Shown: positions 20,684 to 30,038, counted from the first letter of the stretch. The stretch is DNA of 55,765 nucleotides from Tannerellaceae bacterium (GCA_031264865.1 JAISDJ010000107.1:1-55765), one strand, 5' to 3'. Notes: a model not told the origin generated them from the sequence alone. Numbers and translations are program-made.

Positions 20684-21294
20684 CGTCTGGTATCTATTTT
20701 AGGTAAAACAAGTTCTAACAACCGGCCTACGGCTTCTTCCACCGTTATATCAGACGTATCTATCGTCAGGTCCGGATTCAGAGGAGGTTCATACGGAGCC
20801 GTTATCCCGGTAAAATCATCTATCTTCCCCTTACGCGCTTTGGAGTAGAGACCTTTTACATCCCGTTTTTCGCACACTTCCAGAGGCGTGCTAATGTATA
20901 TCTCCAGAAAATCATCCTTTCCCACAATCGAAGCAGCCAGTTCCCGCATCACTATTTCAGGACTAATAAAAGCGGCAATAGTTATAACGCCTATATTCAT
21001 AAACAATTTAGCAACCTCTGCTATCCGCCTGATATTCTCTATTCTGTCGTCTGTCGTAAAGTCAAGGTTCTTATTTATACCACTTCGGATATTATCACCG
21101 TCCAGCATGCAGCAGAGCAAACCCCTGCTGTGGAGCTCTTTCTCCAAAGCAATAGCTATCGTACTCTTACCGGAACCACTCAGTCCGGTAAGCCAAATCA
21201 TAACACTGTGTTGCTTCAGCAACCATTCTTTTTCCTCCTTTGAAAGCATTTTGTCAAAGACAGGTTTTAAGCTGTTTTTATCCAATTGATCCAT
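20680..21294 (-). CDS. cysC: Adenylylsulfate kinase
   Basis: A 204-aa kinase that phosphorylates APS to PAPS. The Walker A motif GLSGSGKS is at 37-44, followed by LDGDNIR, FISP and the [15 protein letters not shown] lid segment. It begins [17 protein letters not shown] at ATG 21294, two bases after the permease stop; the frame extends further upstream but only inside the permease gene. With cysD and cysN it makes PAPS for the downstream sulfotransferase. An N-terminal extension of about 30 residues before the kinase core is normal for bacterial CysC. Confidence 0.95.
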   Translation of the reverse strand: MDQLDKNSLKPVFDKMLSKEEKEWLLKQHSVMIWLTGLSGSGKSTIAIALEKELHSRGLLCCMLDGDNIRSGINKNLDFTTDDRIENIRRIAEVAKLFMNIGVITIAAFISPEIVMRELAASIVGKDDFLEIYISTPLEVCEKRDVKGLYSKARKGKIDDFTGITAPYEPPLNPDLTIDTSDITVEEAVGRLLELVLPKIDTRR

Positions 21295-21296
21295 AT

Positions 21297-22850
21297 TTAA
21301 AAAGGCCAGATTAACGGAGTTAGAAATATTGTCGTCAAAAAAACGATAATTGTAAGCGGAAGACCAATCTTTACAAAGTCCATGAAGGAATATCCCCCAA
21401 GCCCCTGCACAATCATATTGGTCTGATAGCAAATCGGCGTACAGAAACTGGTAGACGCAGCCACACAGGTAACCATAAAGAAGGGCATCGGATTAACCCC
21501 CAATTGCGTAGCCACAGACAGCGCCACCGGGAAACTTAATGCCGCCGCTGCATTATTTGTGATGATCTGCGAGAACAGAGCCGTAATAATAAACGTCATC
21601 GCCAGCAACGTATAAGCGCCCGTTGTGGCCGACATATCAATAATAAACTTAGCCACTACCGCAGCCAGTCCCGAATTTTCAATAGCCTTACTGATAGCAA
21701 AAGCACAGGCAATCGTAATCAGTATATCCCACGAGATATACTTCGTATATTTACGGGCCGGGAATATATTCATCCAAGCCATTATAACAGTGGTAATGCA
21801 TACGAAGAAAAACATATCAAGCTTCAGCTCCGGCCACGCCTCCTTCACCACAGGCAGCTCACCCACGGTAGCCCCCGCAATCATAAAAATGAAAAGGCCC
21901 AGCGCCAGCCACCTTTTTTTGTTGGAAATAGGAGCATCCTCCTCCTTTCCATTAGCCAGGGTAAGGAACACCCTCGATTCGCCCCAAGTAGGAATAAACG
22001 AATCATCGGCCCACAGCACCAGCGTATCCCCCTGCTGCAATACCACATCGTCCGGATTGCCGGTCACATACCTTCCGCCGGATTTAACCTCCTTCACAAT
22101 AGCCCCGTAATGACGGGTAAAGTCAAATTCACCCAGCTTTTTATTAATACCCGGAAAACGCGGGCCCAGCACCGCTTCAATGCTATGCAACCCTCCCTTT
22201 TCATCCTTACCGGCAGCCTCCTCTTCTTTATTCTCCCTCGATTCGGGCAATAGCTTATTAGAAGCGAAGATAAGGAAAAGAACACCCACCAGGGCAACCG
22301 GCACACCAATCCTGGCTATTTCAAACATAGATAGCCCCTCGTAGCCGGCTTCCATAATCATACCATTCACCACCAGATTGGTAGACGTACCGATCAACGT
22401 ACAAATCCCTCCCAAACTGACGGCAAACGTCAAAGGAATCAGAAACTTGGTAGAAGGCAAACGAACGCTTTCCGCCCACCGTTTAATAATAGGAGCGAAG
22501 ATAACAACCATAGGCGTGTTGTTCAGAAAAGCCGACATCCCGGTCAAAACCGGAAGCAACCTCATCTCCGACCTAACCACCGTTGTCTCCCCCTTCGGAA
22601 GAAGCTTTTTAAATAATTGAGCCAGCATACCACTCTGACGGATACCTTCGCTCACCAGAAAAAGCATAGCAACAGTTATCATCCCCTTGTTACTAAACCC
22701 CTCAAGCATCTCCCTGGGAGTCAGTATACCTGCACAAAGGAATAATACCACCACAGAAATCAACACCATGCCAGGGCGCATCCTATCCCATATTAAGGCG
22801 GCAATCATCCCGGCTAAAGCCAACAACACAAATGTAATTTCAAATTTCAT
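21297..22850 (-). CDS. DASS/SLC13-family anion (sulfate) permease
   Basis: A 517-aa inner-membrane transporter of the divalent anion:sodium symporter family with about ten to eleven helices. It has an N-terminal helical block, the GTSTNLVVNGMI signature near residue 155, and a cytoplasmic RCK_C/TrkA_C domain at about 210-295 (YVTGNPDDVVLQQGDTLVLW). A second helical block contains TNNAAAALSFPVAL. Its place as first gene of the PAPS operon points to sulfate uptake. A perfect -7 box lies 39 bases upstream. Confidence 0.88.
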   Translation of the reverse strand: MKFEITFVLLALAGMIAALIWDRMRPGMVLISVVVLFLCAGILTPREMLEGFSNKGMITVAMLFLVSEGIRQSGMLAQLFKKLLPKGETTVVRSEMRLLPVLTGMSAFLNNTPMVVIFAPIIKRWAESVRLPSTKFLIPLTFAVSLGGICTLIGTSTNLVVNGMIMEAGYEGLSMFEIARIGVPVALVGVLFLIFASNKLLPESRENKEEEAAGKDEKGGLHSIEAVLGPRFPGINKKLGEFDFTRHYGAIVKEVKSGGRYVTGNPDDVVLQQGDTLVLWADDSFIPTWGESRVFLTLANGKEEDAPISNKKRWLALGLFIFMIAGATVGELPVVKEAWPELKLDMFFFVCITTVIMAWMNIFPARKYTKYISWDILITIACAFAISKAIENSGLAAVVAKFIIDMSATTGAYTLLAMTFIITALFSQIITNNAAAALSFPVALSVATQLGVNPMPFFMVTCVAASTSFCTPICYQTNMIVQGLGGYSFMDFVKIGLPLTIIVFLTTIFLTPLIWPF

Positions 22851-22889
22851 GCCTTATAGACTTCTTCTATGATGTTCACAGATACATTG

Positions 22890-22897
22890 CAAAAGTA
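22890..22897 (-). promoter_or_regulatory. Promoter -7 box for the sulfate/PAPS operon
   Basis: Minus-strand TACTTTTG is a perfect TAnnTTTG box 39 bases before the permease start. No -33 TTTG is present at 19-20 bases. Confidence 0.55.
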
Positions 22898-22968
22898 AAA
22901 AAGAATATCGGTAGTTAGTCTTTTTAACACATATAATTTAAGAATAGTCTGCAAATAGACTACGAAAG

Positions 22969-23793
22969 TCAGTATTTGGAATAGATCGGTTTAACAATAA
23001 ACCATTGGTTCGTGAGCAGTTGTTTGTTATACCGCAAAGGCGTTTTCTCGTCGATATGATAAATCTCGCACCCGGAAGCTTTAGCAATAGCATGGCCCGC
23101 AGCCGTATCCCATTCCATAGTAGGAGCAAAGCGGGGATACATATCTGCCGAACCTTCGGCTACAAGGCAAATCTTCAAACTACTTCCGCTATCAATTCGC
23201 GTAACCGGCTGTCCCTTTTTACGTAGATTATCAATGTAGGCCAGCGTCTCTTCGGTTTGGTGAGAGCGAGACGAAACCACCACAATGCCCTGATGTCCAC
23301 TGAGCAAAGGCAGCCGAACCCCCTGCCTTATCAATTCATCCATAGAAAGCCGGCTGGCATAATCGATCCCCGTCAGCTTATAAGCCCCAATTGCTTCGGA
23401 AGAGAAATACAACTCCCTCCTCACAGGGATGAAGATAACACCCATTACGGGCTTATGATCTGCCACCAGCGCGATATTAACCGTAAACTCCCCATTACGC
23501 TTTATAAATTCCTTGGTGCCGTCCAGCGGATCCACAATCCAAAGCGTTTCCCATTTGGAACGCTCCTTATAAGGAATCATTTTGCCCTCCTCACTCAGAA
23601 TAGGAAAAGGAGTAGACGATAAGGCACTTACAATAATCCCGTGAGCCGCTTTATCAGCACGCGTCAGCGGAGAATGGTCTTCTTTCATCTCAATGCCAAA
23701 GTCTGCATCCGGACTCGAATAAATATCCATGATAGACTTTCCGGCATCCACAGCCGCACAAATGGCCATATACAAATAGTTAAAGTAGTTCAT
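22969..23793 (-). CDS. cysQ: 3'(2'),5'-bisphosphate nucleotidase
   Basis: A 274-aa phosphatase of the inositol-monophosphatase fold that hydrolyses PAP, the by-product of sulfotransferases, to AMP. The metal-binding motifs are E68/E69 in LSEEG, DPLDGT at 88-93, and WDTAAGHAI in the C-terminal half. Clearing PAP relieves product inhibition, which completes the sulfation module downstream. It has its own -7 box and a gap of about 118 bases before the permease gene, so it may be a separate unit. Confidence 0.93.
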   Translation of the reverse strand: MNYFNYLYMAICAAVDAGKSIMDIYSSPDADFGIEMKEDHSPLTRADKAAHGIIVSALSSTPFPILSEEGKMIPYKERSKWETLWIVDPLDGTKEFIKRNGEFTVNIALVADHKPVMGVIFIPVRRELYFSSEAIGAYKLTGIDYASRLSMDELIRQGVRLPLLSGHQGIVVVSSRSHQTEETLAYIDNLRKKGQPVTRIDSGSSLKICLVAEGSADMYPRFAPTMEWDTAAGHAIAKASGCEIYHIDEKTPLRYNKQLLTNQWFIVKPIYSKY

Positions 23794-23821
23794 CTTAGCC
23801 CTTGATTATATTTTGTTGTCG

Positions 23822-23829
23822 CAAATATA
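23822..23829 (-). promoter_or_regulatory. Promoter -7 box for cysQ
   Basis: Minus-strand TATATTTG is a perfect TAnnTTTG box 28 bases upstream of the cysQ ATG. A TTTG lies 23 bases further upstream, slightly beyond usual spacing. Confidence 0.55.
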
Positions 23830-23896
23830 AAAAAAATAGTCATTCTACTGTACAAAATGAATTATTTTTAGAGCAACTACCTTAAACCGCTAAACC

Positions 23897-25561
23897 TCAA
23901 TTTTCCTCCTTAGGCTGATACAAATAACGTTTGATGCTTCGTTTAGGCGTCTTCTCAAATTCTTCCTGAAACAGCTTAAAACCACTCACTTTGCTATAAG
24001 CCGGCATTTCATCATTCAGCTCATTCAGGTTCTGCTGCATGCGTTTTTCCACCTCATCATGCCCAATACCGTTTTTATCTAAAAGTTCCCAATCCGGATA
24101 GATTAGCGCCATTAGCTTAGCTCCTTCACTTATTATCAACGATTCATTCACGTAAGGCTTATTATTTAAAACGTCTTCTATCTCCTCCGGATATATATTC
24201 TGCCCGTTCGAACTGAGTATCATAGTCTTACTCCGACCCTTAATAAACAAGAAACCGTCGGCGTCTATCAGCCCCAAATCACCGGTATTCATCCAACCGT
24301 CCGGCAGCATAACAGCATCCGTTGCCTCCTGGTTCATATAATAACCCAGCATATTGTTGGTTCCTTTCACAAAAATTTTACCAACTCCAGACGTAGGATC
24401 CGGGCTATCTATACAAACCTCCATACGATCTACCACCCTACCTACAGACCCTTGTTTAAACGTATCCCATTGCTCATACGCTACCAAAGGCCCACACTCG
24501 GTAAGACCATACCCCACCGTATAACGGAAGTTGATCGTACGAAGAAAACTTTCCACCTCTTTATTCAGCGCAGCGCCCCCAATCACTATCTCGCCAAAAT
24601 TCTTACCGAAAGCAAGATTTAGCTTTTGGGCAATCGCTTTTAGCACCAACTTATTAACAACCGGCACCTTCAGCAGCGATTTGATAAGCGGTTTCTCCAG
24701 CTCCGGAAACACCCGGCTCCTCACAATCTTCTCAATAATCAGCGGAACGGCCAATATCAACGTAGGCTTAAACGTAGCAAAAGCATCCGCTACAATCTTC
24801 GGACTAGGCGTACGCGTTAAGAAATGTATATGGCAACCCTTACTCACCGAATTAAGTATCTCGAACGCCAATCCATACATATGAGCCATTGGCAACATGC
24901 ACACAATATTATTGCCCGCCTTTACAAACGGCACATTCTCATACGCATATTTCGTATTGCTCCAGAGACTCCGGTAAGGAATCATCACACCCTTAGACGA
25001 ACTCGTAGTCCCGGAAGTATAATTCAGCACAGCCAATTCATCCGGATCTTCCAGATAATAAGCCACATCCGTATTAGACATACCCCGTGGATACCTCTTA
25101 GTAAAATAAAAATCAAGCTTTTCCCTTATAGCAAATAACTTCTTATCAACCGCATCGATAACCGAAAAATCATCCAGCAACATAAAAAGCTTCACCTCCG
25201 GCATAACCCTCTCATCCAGCGTCTCCCAGTTGCCACCCCCGGCAAAAACCGCCTTGGCCCCCGAATGATTAACAATATGATGAATCGTATCCGCCTTAAA
25301 ATCATGCAAAATAGGCACCACCACCGCCCCATAAGCCAGCGTACCAAAGAAACAGATCACCCAGTTGGCCGAATTACGACCCACCAGCGCCACCTTATCC
25401 CCATGCATAATACCCGCACGCTCATACAAAATATGCAGCTTTTCAATCTCACGCGCCATATCCCCATACGAATACGTTTTCCCTTTATAATCAGAGAGCG
25501 CCGCCAAATCCCAATGCCTTTTAATACTATCTTCAACAATACCTAAAAAACGATTTTCCAT
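23897..25561 (-). CDS. AMP-forming acyl-CoA synthetase
   Basis: A 554-aa adenylate-forming enzyme of the long-chain fatty acid CoA-ligase type, activating a carboxylic acid with ATP and CoA. The P-loop YTSGTTSSSKG is at 181-191, followed by VGYGLTECGPLV, the MNTGDLGLIDADGF motif and the hinge/C-domain NGQNIYPEEIE. Length fits the family. ATG at 25561 (MENRFLGIVEDSIKRHWD) follows a promoter box; the frame continues upstream to 25639 only through the repeat region. The true substrate (fatty acid, dicarboxylate or other) is unknown. Confidence 0.9.
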   Translation of the reverse strand: MENRFLGIVEDSIKRHWDLAALSDYKGKTYSYGDMAREIEKLHILYERAGIMHGDKVALVGRNSANWVICFFGTLAYGAVVVPILHDFKADTIHHIVNHSGAKAVFAGGGNWETLDERVMPEVKLFMLLDDFSVIDAVDKKLFAIREKLDFYFTKRYPRGMSNTDVAYYLEDPDELAVLNYTSGTTSSSKGVMIPYRSLWSNTKYAYENVPFVKAGNNIVCMLPMAHMYGLAFEILNSVSKGCHIHFLTRTPSPKIVADAFATFKPTLILAVPLIIEKIVRSRVFPELEKPLIKSLLKVPVVNKLVLKAIAQKLNLAFGKNFGEIVIGGAALNKEVESFLRTINFRYTVGYGLTECGPLVAYEQWDTFKQGSVGRVVDRMEVCIDSPDPTSGVGKIFVKGTNNMLGYYMNQEATDAVMLPDGWMNTGDLGLIDADGFLFIKGRSKTMILSSNGQNIYPEEIEDVLNNKPYVNESLIISEGAKLMALIYPDWELLDKNGIGHDEVEKRMQQNLNELNDEMPAYSKVSGFKLFQEEFEKTPKRSIKRYLYQPKEEN

Positions 25562-25606
25562 AATGATCTTATTAAAGAGCAAAGCCAACCAGCCTTGCTC
25601 ATATTG

Positions 25607-25614
25607 CAAACATA
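25607..25614 (-). promoter_or_regulatory. Promoter -7 box for the acyl-CoA synthetase gene
   Basis: Minus-strand TATGTTTG matches TAnnTTTG and lies 45 bases before the ATG. The position where a -33 box should be is occupied by the inverted repeat that begins at 25618. Confidence 0.5.
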
Positions 25615-25617
25615 CAA

Positions 25618-25748
25618 AAAAATGGCACACGGAGCACACGGAATACGCGGAATTACACGGATATTTATCTAAAAAGAACTTTAAAGATATCTTTCTTAAA
25701 TAAAATTCCGCGTAATTCCGCGTATTCCGCGTATTCCGTGTGCCATTT
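25618..25748. repeat. Long imperfect inverted repeat (CCGTGTGCCAT family)
   Basis: Two arms of about 43-44 bases (25618-25660 and 25705-25748) are near-perfect reverse complements. Each begins or ends AAAATGGCACACGGA and is built of short units such as CGGAATACG and CGGAATTAC. The ~44-base loop is AT-rich. The element fills the space between lutC and the acyl-CoA synthetase promoter, and the lutC stop codon lies at its edge. It could serve as the lutC terminator. A related single arm is at 32891-32935. Confidence 0.8.
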
Positions 25749-26329
25749 TAGTTAGTCAACAAAACAATGACCCCTCGAGCTCCATGCGCCCCTACCACAA
25801 GAGCCTGTTCTATATCCGCCGTCTTGGAAGGCCCGGAAATAAATACCCCAAACCCCCTATCCGTAAACCATATTTTATTATACGCCTCATGCATATTATC
25901 TACTATATGGTTTCTATCTAATAGTATTAACAGGTATTCGGCTATAAAATACACCGCTTTTTCCTTTACATTCTGAGGGATCCATATACAACCATTCTCT
26001 GCTACACCTATTTCGCCCTGCACAATCGCAAGATCAGTACCATTCAGCAGATACGGACTCTCCACCTCATCCGGATTAACGGTAGCTATACGTATATGCG
26101 GAAGATTAGAAGCTATCGTTTGGGCTTCAGGATATAAAGACAGGATTCGATCATTAATATCCTCCTCCTCATGCAATTCGATAGCCCTGCCCCCCACACT
26201 TTCCATTACACTGATAAATTGGGCAACCTTATCAGCATACCGTATGCCGTCAGGTTCAATGGCAGGCATAGCATACGTTTTACCCACACGACCACGTATG
26301 GCAGACAATATATCACTCTTCGTACTCAT
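25748..26329 (-). CDS. lutC: Lactate utilization protein C, LUD domain
   Basis: A 193-aa LUD-domain protein, third subunit of the LutABC L-lactate oxidation complex. Visible family blocks are GTDLAIVQGEIGVAENGCIW and the C-terminal FISGPSKTADIEQALVVGAH. The complex oxidises L-lactate to pyruvate in the cytoplasm using iron-sulfur clusters carried by LutA and LutB. The start is ATG 26329; the preceding codon is GTG. It lies 17 bases after lutB. Its final codons form the edge of the inverted repeat. Confidence 0.88.
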   Translation of the reverse strand: MSTKSDILSAIRGRVGKTYAMPAIEPDGIRYADKVAQFISVMESVGGRAIELHEEEDINDRILSLYPEAQTIASNLPHIRIATVNPDEVESPYLLNGTDLAIVQGEIGVAENGCIWIPQNVKEKAVYFIAEYLLILLDRNHIVDNMHEAYNKIWFTDRGFGVFISGPSKTADIEQALVVGAHGARGVIVLLTN

Positions 26330-26346
26330 CACTCAGCCATTTTTCA

Positions 26347-27720
26347 TTACAATTTCTTCACCCTCCCGTTCTTCCACATCCGGGTAAACGATTCGTTGGC
26401 AAAAAGAGGCAATTCACGTCCCTTCCCCCACACATTCAGATTATTATAAACAAGCAAACGGGGCGCCTTATTAATAACGGGAGCCAGCCTCAAGCCGGTA
26501 GTATACAAGGCGGGATGATTAAAAAGATACTTCAACCCCCCGGAAAGCATTTTCTTCGTCCGGTCCGCCTTTCCAAACGAATCCAGTTGCTGGCGCCATT
26601 TATAAATTTGATCGGCAAGGTCTATCTTAGCCGGACACACATTATTACAAGAATAACAAAGAGAACAAGCCGACACATTATCATAATACATCTTGGGCGA
26701 CTTCAGCATACCCAGGTTAATCCCAATAGGCCCCGGTATAAAATACGTATACGAATAGCCACCACTCCGCCGGTAAACCGGGCACGTATTCATACAAGCC
26801 CCACAACGAAGGCATTTAAGCGTCTGCACATGATCATTATTCCCCAAAATATCACTCCGTCCGTTATCTACCAATACAATGTGCATCTCGCACCCTTCAC
26901 GGGGTTTACGGTAATGCGAGGTGTAGGTAGTAGCCGGTTGTCCGGTTGCCGAACGGGCCAGTAAACGAATAAAAACACTTAACGACCCATAATCAGGCAC
27001 CACCTTTTCCAGGCCCATAGACACGATATGCAGCTTAGGAAACGAAGTCCCCATATCCGCATTTCCCTCATTGGTACAAACCACCACGTCACCCGTAGCC
27101 GCCACACCAAAGTTGGCCCCCGTAAGAGCAGCATCAGCCGTCAGAAATTCATTCCTGAGATGCAGACGGGCCGCATGCGTCAGATACGTAGGATCACTAT
27201 TTTCTTTCTCGGTCCGGAGCTTCTCTTCAAACAACCGGCCCACTTCCTGTCGCTTAATATGAATAGCAGGCATCACAATATGACTAGGCGGCTCGTCCAT
27301 CAATTGAAGAATCCGCTCGCCAAGATCACTCTCCACTACTTCTATTCCTTTACTTATTAGATAAGAGTTTAGATGGCATTCCTCCGTAAGCATAGACTTA
27401 CTTTTCACCAGCTTCTTCACCTGCCGCTCCTGAAGAAGGCTACCGATAATCTCATTATGCTCCTGTGCATCCTTTGCCCAGTGAATCACGGCGCCATTGG
27501 CTTCGGCACAGTCGGCAAACTGTTCGATATACCGATCCAAATGTGTAACGGTATGCATCTTGATGCGGCTCGACAGCTCGCGTAATTCCCCCCATTCGGG
27601 AAGGGCCCTTGCCTGGTGATCTCTCTTCTCCCTTACCAGCCAGAGCGTTTTATTATGCCACATTTCCTGAGCTTTGTTTTGGATAAAACGGTCGGCAGCT
27701 TTTGCATGTTTCGTACTCAT
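26347..27720 (-). CDS. lutB: Lactate utilization iron-sulfur protein B
   Basis: A 457-aa LUD-domain protein with two 4Fe-4S motifs of ferredoxin type, CLRCGACMNTCPVYRR near 306-321 and CSLCYSCNNVCP near 353-364. The N-terminal LUD region contains TGANFGVAATGDVVVCTNEG. It is the electron-carrying subunit of the LutABC complex. It begins inside the lutA stop (ATGA overlap), evidence for tight coupling of the operon. Confidence 0.93.
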   Translation of the reverse strand: MSTKHAKAADRFIQNKAQEMWHNKTLWLVREKRDHQARALPEWGELRELSSRIKMHTVTHLDRYIEQFADCAEANGAVIHWAKDAQEHNEIIGSLLQERQVKKLVKSKSMLTEECHLNSYLISKGIEVVESDLGERILQLMDEPPSHIVMPAIHIKRQEVGRLFEEKLRTEKENSDPTYLTHAARLHLRNEFLTADAALTGANFGVAATGDVVVCTNEGNADMGTSFPKLHIVSMGLEKVVPDYGSLSVFIRLLARSATGQPATTYTSHYRKPREGCEMHIVLVDNGRSDILGNNDHVQTLKCLRCGACMNTCPVYRRSGGYSYTYFIPGPIGINLGMLKSPKMYYDNVSACSLCYSCNNVCPAKIDLADQIYKWRQQLDSFGKADRTKKMLSGGLKYLFNHPALYTTGLRLAPVINKAPRLLVYNNLNVWGKGRELPLFANESFTRMWKNGRVKKL

Positions 27721-28427
27721 AATCCGGCAGCTAATATTTGAGAAATATGTATAAAATGAATCGGCATCGTCCCCCTTCGGGCAATCCCCTGCATATGCAT
27801 CAGGCAGGAGCTATCGGCCCCGGTGATATATTCGGCCCCGGTAGCCAGGTGATTCTTCACCTTATCAAGCCCCATACAGACGGATACCGACGGTTCTTCT
27901 ATGGAAAACATGCCTCCAAAGCCACAACATTCGTCTACCTTTTCCGGTTCGAGCACCGATATACCCTCTACCATGTATAATAACTTTTTCAATTTAGAAT
28001 AGGGCGAAATCATTAATTCGCTCGCCGAAGAAAGCTGCAATTTACGGACGCCATGGCAACTATTATGCACACTCACCCGGTGCGGAAACTTCCCCGGAAG
28101 CTCCTCTACTCGCAATATATCGTGCAGAAACTCGCAGATTTCGTATATTTTGCCGTTCATCTCCTCAAGATGTTCTTTTACAAAGACAACGCAACTGGCG
28201 GAAGGCGCCACAACATAATCGTAACCGGAAAAGAGCTTGTTGAATTGCTTGGTCAAACATTCGGCTTTGTGTTCAAATCCCGCATTAGCCATTGGCTGTC
28301 CGCAGCAGGTTTGCTTAAGGGGATAATCTACCTCAATCCCCAGATACTCCAGTAAACGATACGTTGCAACGCCCGCCTCGGGATAAATAGCATTCACGTA
28401 ACAGGGAATAAATAACCCTACTTTCAT
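27717..28427 (-). CDS. lutA: Lactate utilization iron-sulfur protein A
   Basis: A 236-aa protein with two cysteine-rich CCG domains, of the type in heterodisulfide reductase subunit B and glycolate oxidase GlcF. The motifs are CYVNAIYPEAG with QTCCGQPM in the first half and NSCHGVRKL with DECCGFGGMFSI in the second. It works with LutB and LutC in L-lactate oxidation. It lies twelve bases after the aldehyde dehydrogenase. Confidence 0.93.
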   Translation of the reverse strand: MKVGLFIPCYVNAIYPEAGVATYRLLEYLGIEVDYPLKQTCCGQPMANAGFEHKAECLTKQFNKLFSGYDYVVAPSASCVVFVKEHLEEMNGKIYEICEFLHDILRVEELPGKFPHRVSVHNSCHGVRKLQLSSASELMISPYSKLKKLLYMVEGISVLEPEKVDECCGFGGMFSIEEPSVSVCMGLDKVKNHLATGAEYITGADSSCLMHMQGIARRGTMPIHFIHISQILAAGL

Positions 28428-28439
28428 ACCGTCGCCTTC

Positions 28440-29876
28440 TTATCCTTTAGTCTCCAGATAAACGATGTGCGTTTGCAGATACTCTTCCAGTCCATGCTTC
28501 CCGTCGGCGCCACCAATACCCGATTTACGCCAACCGGCATGGAATCCCTGCATAGCCTCAAAGTTTTCACGATTAATATAGGTCTCACCAAATTTCAAAG
28601 CTCGTATTAGTTTGAAGGCAACATCCAGATTCTGCGTATAAACAGACGACGTAAGCCCATACTCGCAATCATTAGCCCACCGGATAGCATCCTCCGTATC
28701 TGTAAATTCTACGATAGGAAGTACCGGCCCAAAGGTTTCTTCGCGGATAATATCCATATCCTGCCGGCAATCGGTAAGAACCGTAGGCTCAAAGAAATAA
28801 CCCTTTGTCCCGATGCGTTTACCCCCCAAAGCCAGCGTAGCGCCTTGCGCAACGGCCTTCTCTACTTTTTCTTGTACCGATTTCAGAGCCCCGGCTTCCA
28901 CCAGCGGGCCCATATCAAGATCCTTTATTTCGTGCGGGTTGCCTGTTTTTACAGCCTTCATACCGGCCAGTAGTTTTTCCAAAAACAATGCCTTGACGCT
29001 CGTATGCACATACACCCGTTCGCAACAATTACACACCTGTCCGGTATTAATAACCCTCGAAGCAATGATCGATTTCACCGCCAAATCCAGATCGGCATCC
29101 GGCATCACAATCCCCGGCGCCTTACCGCCAAGCTCCAGCGATACTTTGGTAACATTGGCCGAGGCCGCCGCCATAGTCTGCACGCCTGCCTCCACGCTAC
29201 CGGTAAGGCTCACCATACCCACTTTAGGATTGGCAGCCAGCTCATGACCAATCACAGATCCACGCCCGTTTACCAGATTGAAAACACCCTTAGGCAAACC
29301 AACTTCCGCCACGATCTGCGCAAAAATATATGCATTGATAGGCGTAATCTGGCTAGGCTTAATAACAATGGTATTCCCCGTCAACAGAGCCGGAGCGGCT
29401 TTACGGGCAATCAGGAAGAACGGAAAATTCCAGGGAAGAATCCCCGTCGTAACACCAATAGCCTTTTTAAACAAGAAAATATTCTCATGCGGACGATCAC
29501 TCTGAATGATCTCTCCCTCATAACGGCGAGCCCATCCCGCCATATACTCCAGATAGTCGGCTGTAAACAAGACTTCAACATTGGCCAGACCTTGCGTTTT
29601 CCCTCCTTCACGAACAATCGTATCAGTCAACTCCTTTTCTCTTAAACGGATACCTTCGGCTATTTTCATCAGGTAACCTGCCCGTTGAATAGCCGGCAGC
29701 CTCTCCCAGTCGCCCTGCGCCCTTTCGGCAGCCTCGATAGCACTACGCACCTCCTCAACCGTTCCGTCGGGCATACGCACAAGCACCTCCTCCGTAGAAG
29801 GATCCAACACATCAATCCACTTACCGGACTGATTCTCGGTGAACTCACCATTAATAAACATTTTCAATTCTCTCAT
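28440..29876 (-). CDS. aldA: Aldehyde dehydrogenase (lactaldehyde dehydrogenase type)
   Basis: A 478-aa NAD(P)-dependent aldehyde dehydrogenase. The oxyanion Asn is N150 in LPWNFPFF, the general base is E248 in LELGGKAPG, and the nucleophile is C282 in NTGQVCNCC. It heads an operon with lutABC. The natural reading is L-lactaldehyde (from fucose or rhamnose breakdown) to L-lactate here, then to pyruvate by LutABC. The window also encodes a rhamnosidase-like enzyme, which fits. Substrate choice is inferred from context; glycolaldehyde is also possible for this family. Confidence 0.9.
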   Translation of the reverse strand: MRELKMFINGEFTENQSGKWIDVLDPSTEEVLVRMPDGTVEEVRSAIEAAERAQGDWERLPAIQRAGYLMKIAEGIRLREKELTDTIVREGGKTQGLANVEVLFTADYLEYMAGWARRYEGEIIQSDRPHENIFLFKKAIGVTTGILPWNFPFFLIARKAAPALLTGNTIVIKPSQITPINAYIFAQIVAEVGLPKGVFNLVNGRGSVIGHELAANPKVGMVSLTGSVEAGVQTMAAASANVTKVSLELGGKAPGIVMPDADLDLAVKSIIASRVINTGQVCNCCERVYVHTSVKALFLEKLLAGMKAVKTGNPHEIKDLDMGPLVEAGALKSVQEKVEKAVAQGATLALGGKRIGTKGYFFEPTVLTDCRQDMDIIREETFGPVLPIVEFTDTEDAIRWANDCEYGLTSSVYTQNLDVAFKLIRALKFGETYINRENFEAMQGFHAGWRKSGIGGADGKHGLEEYLQTHIVYLETKG

Positions 29877-29918
29877 GGCATCTATAATTACAGATAAATG
29901 TAAAGGTTATAACAGCCA

Positions 29919-29926
29919 CAAATATA
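29919..29926 (-). promoter_or_regulatory. Promoter -7 box for the aldA-lutABC operon
   Basis: Minus-strand TATATTTG is a perfect TAnnTTTG box 42 bases before the aldA ATG. A clear -33 box is not visible. Confidence 0.55.
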
Positions 29927-29937
29927 AATAGAAAAAA

Positions 29938-30029
29938 GGAGTTAAAGTAGTCAAGTAGTTAAGAAGTAACGAAGTTTTTTAACAAACTACTTAACTCCTC
30001 TGACTCCTTAACTCCTTTAACTCCTTTTA
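29938..30029. repeat. Imperfect inverted repeat made of TTAACTCCTT units
   Basis: The left part (aggagttaaagtagtcaag and following) is partly complementary to the right part, which repeats TTAACTCC several times with slight changes. It lies directly after the stop of the DUF6266 gene and upstream of the aldA promoter, so it may end transcription of the former. Confidence 0.55.
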
Positions 30030-30038
30030 AAAAGCCCG

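Noticed and set aside
25705-25748. CRISPR-like short direct repeats
   Set aside because: The units are contiguous, only 9-10 bases long, without spacers, and form one arm of an inverted repeat; no cas gene is present.
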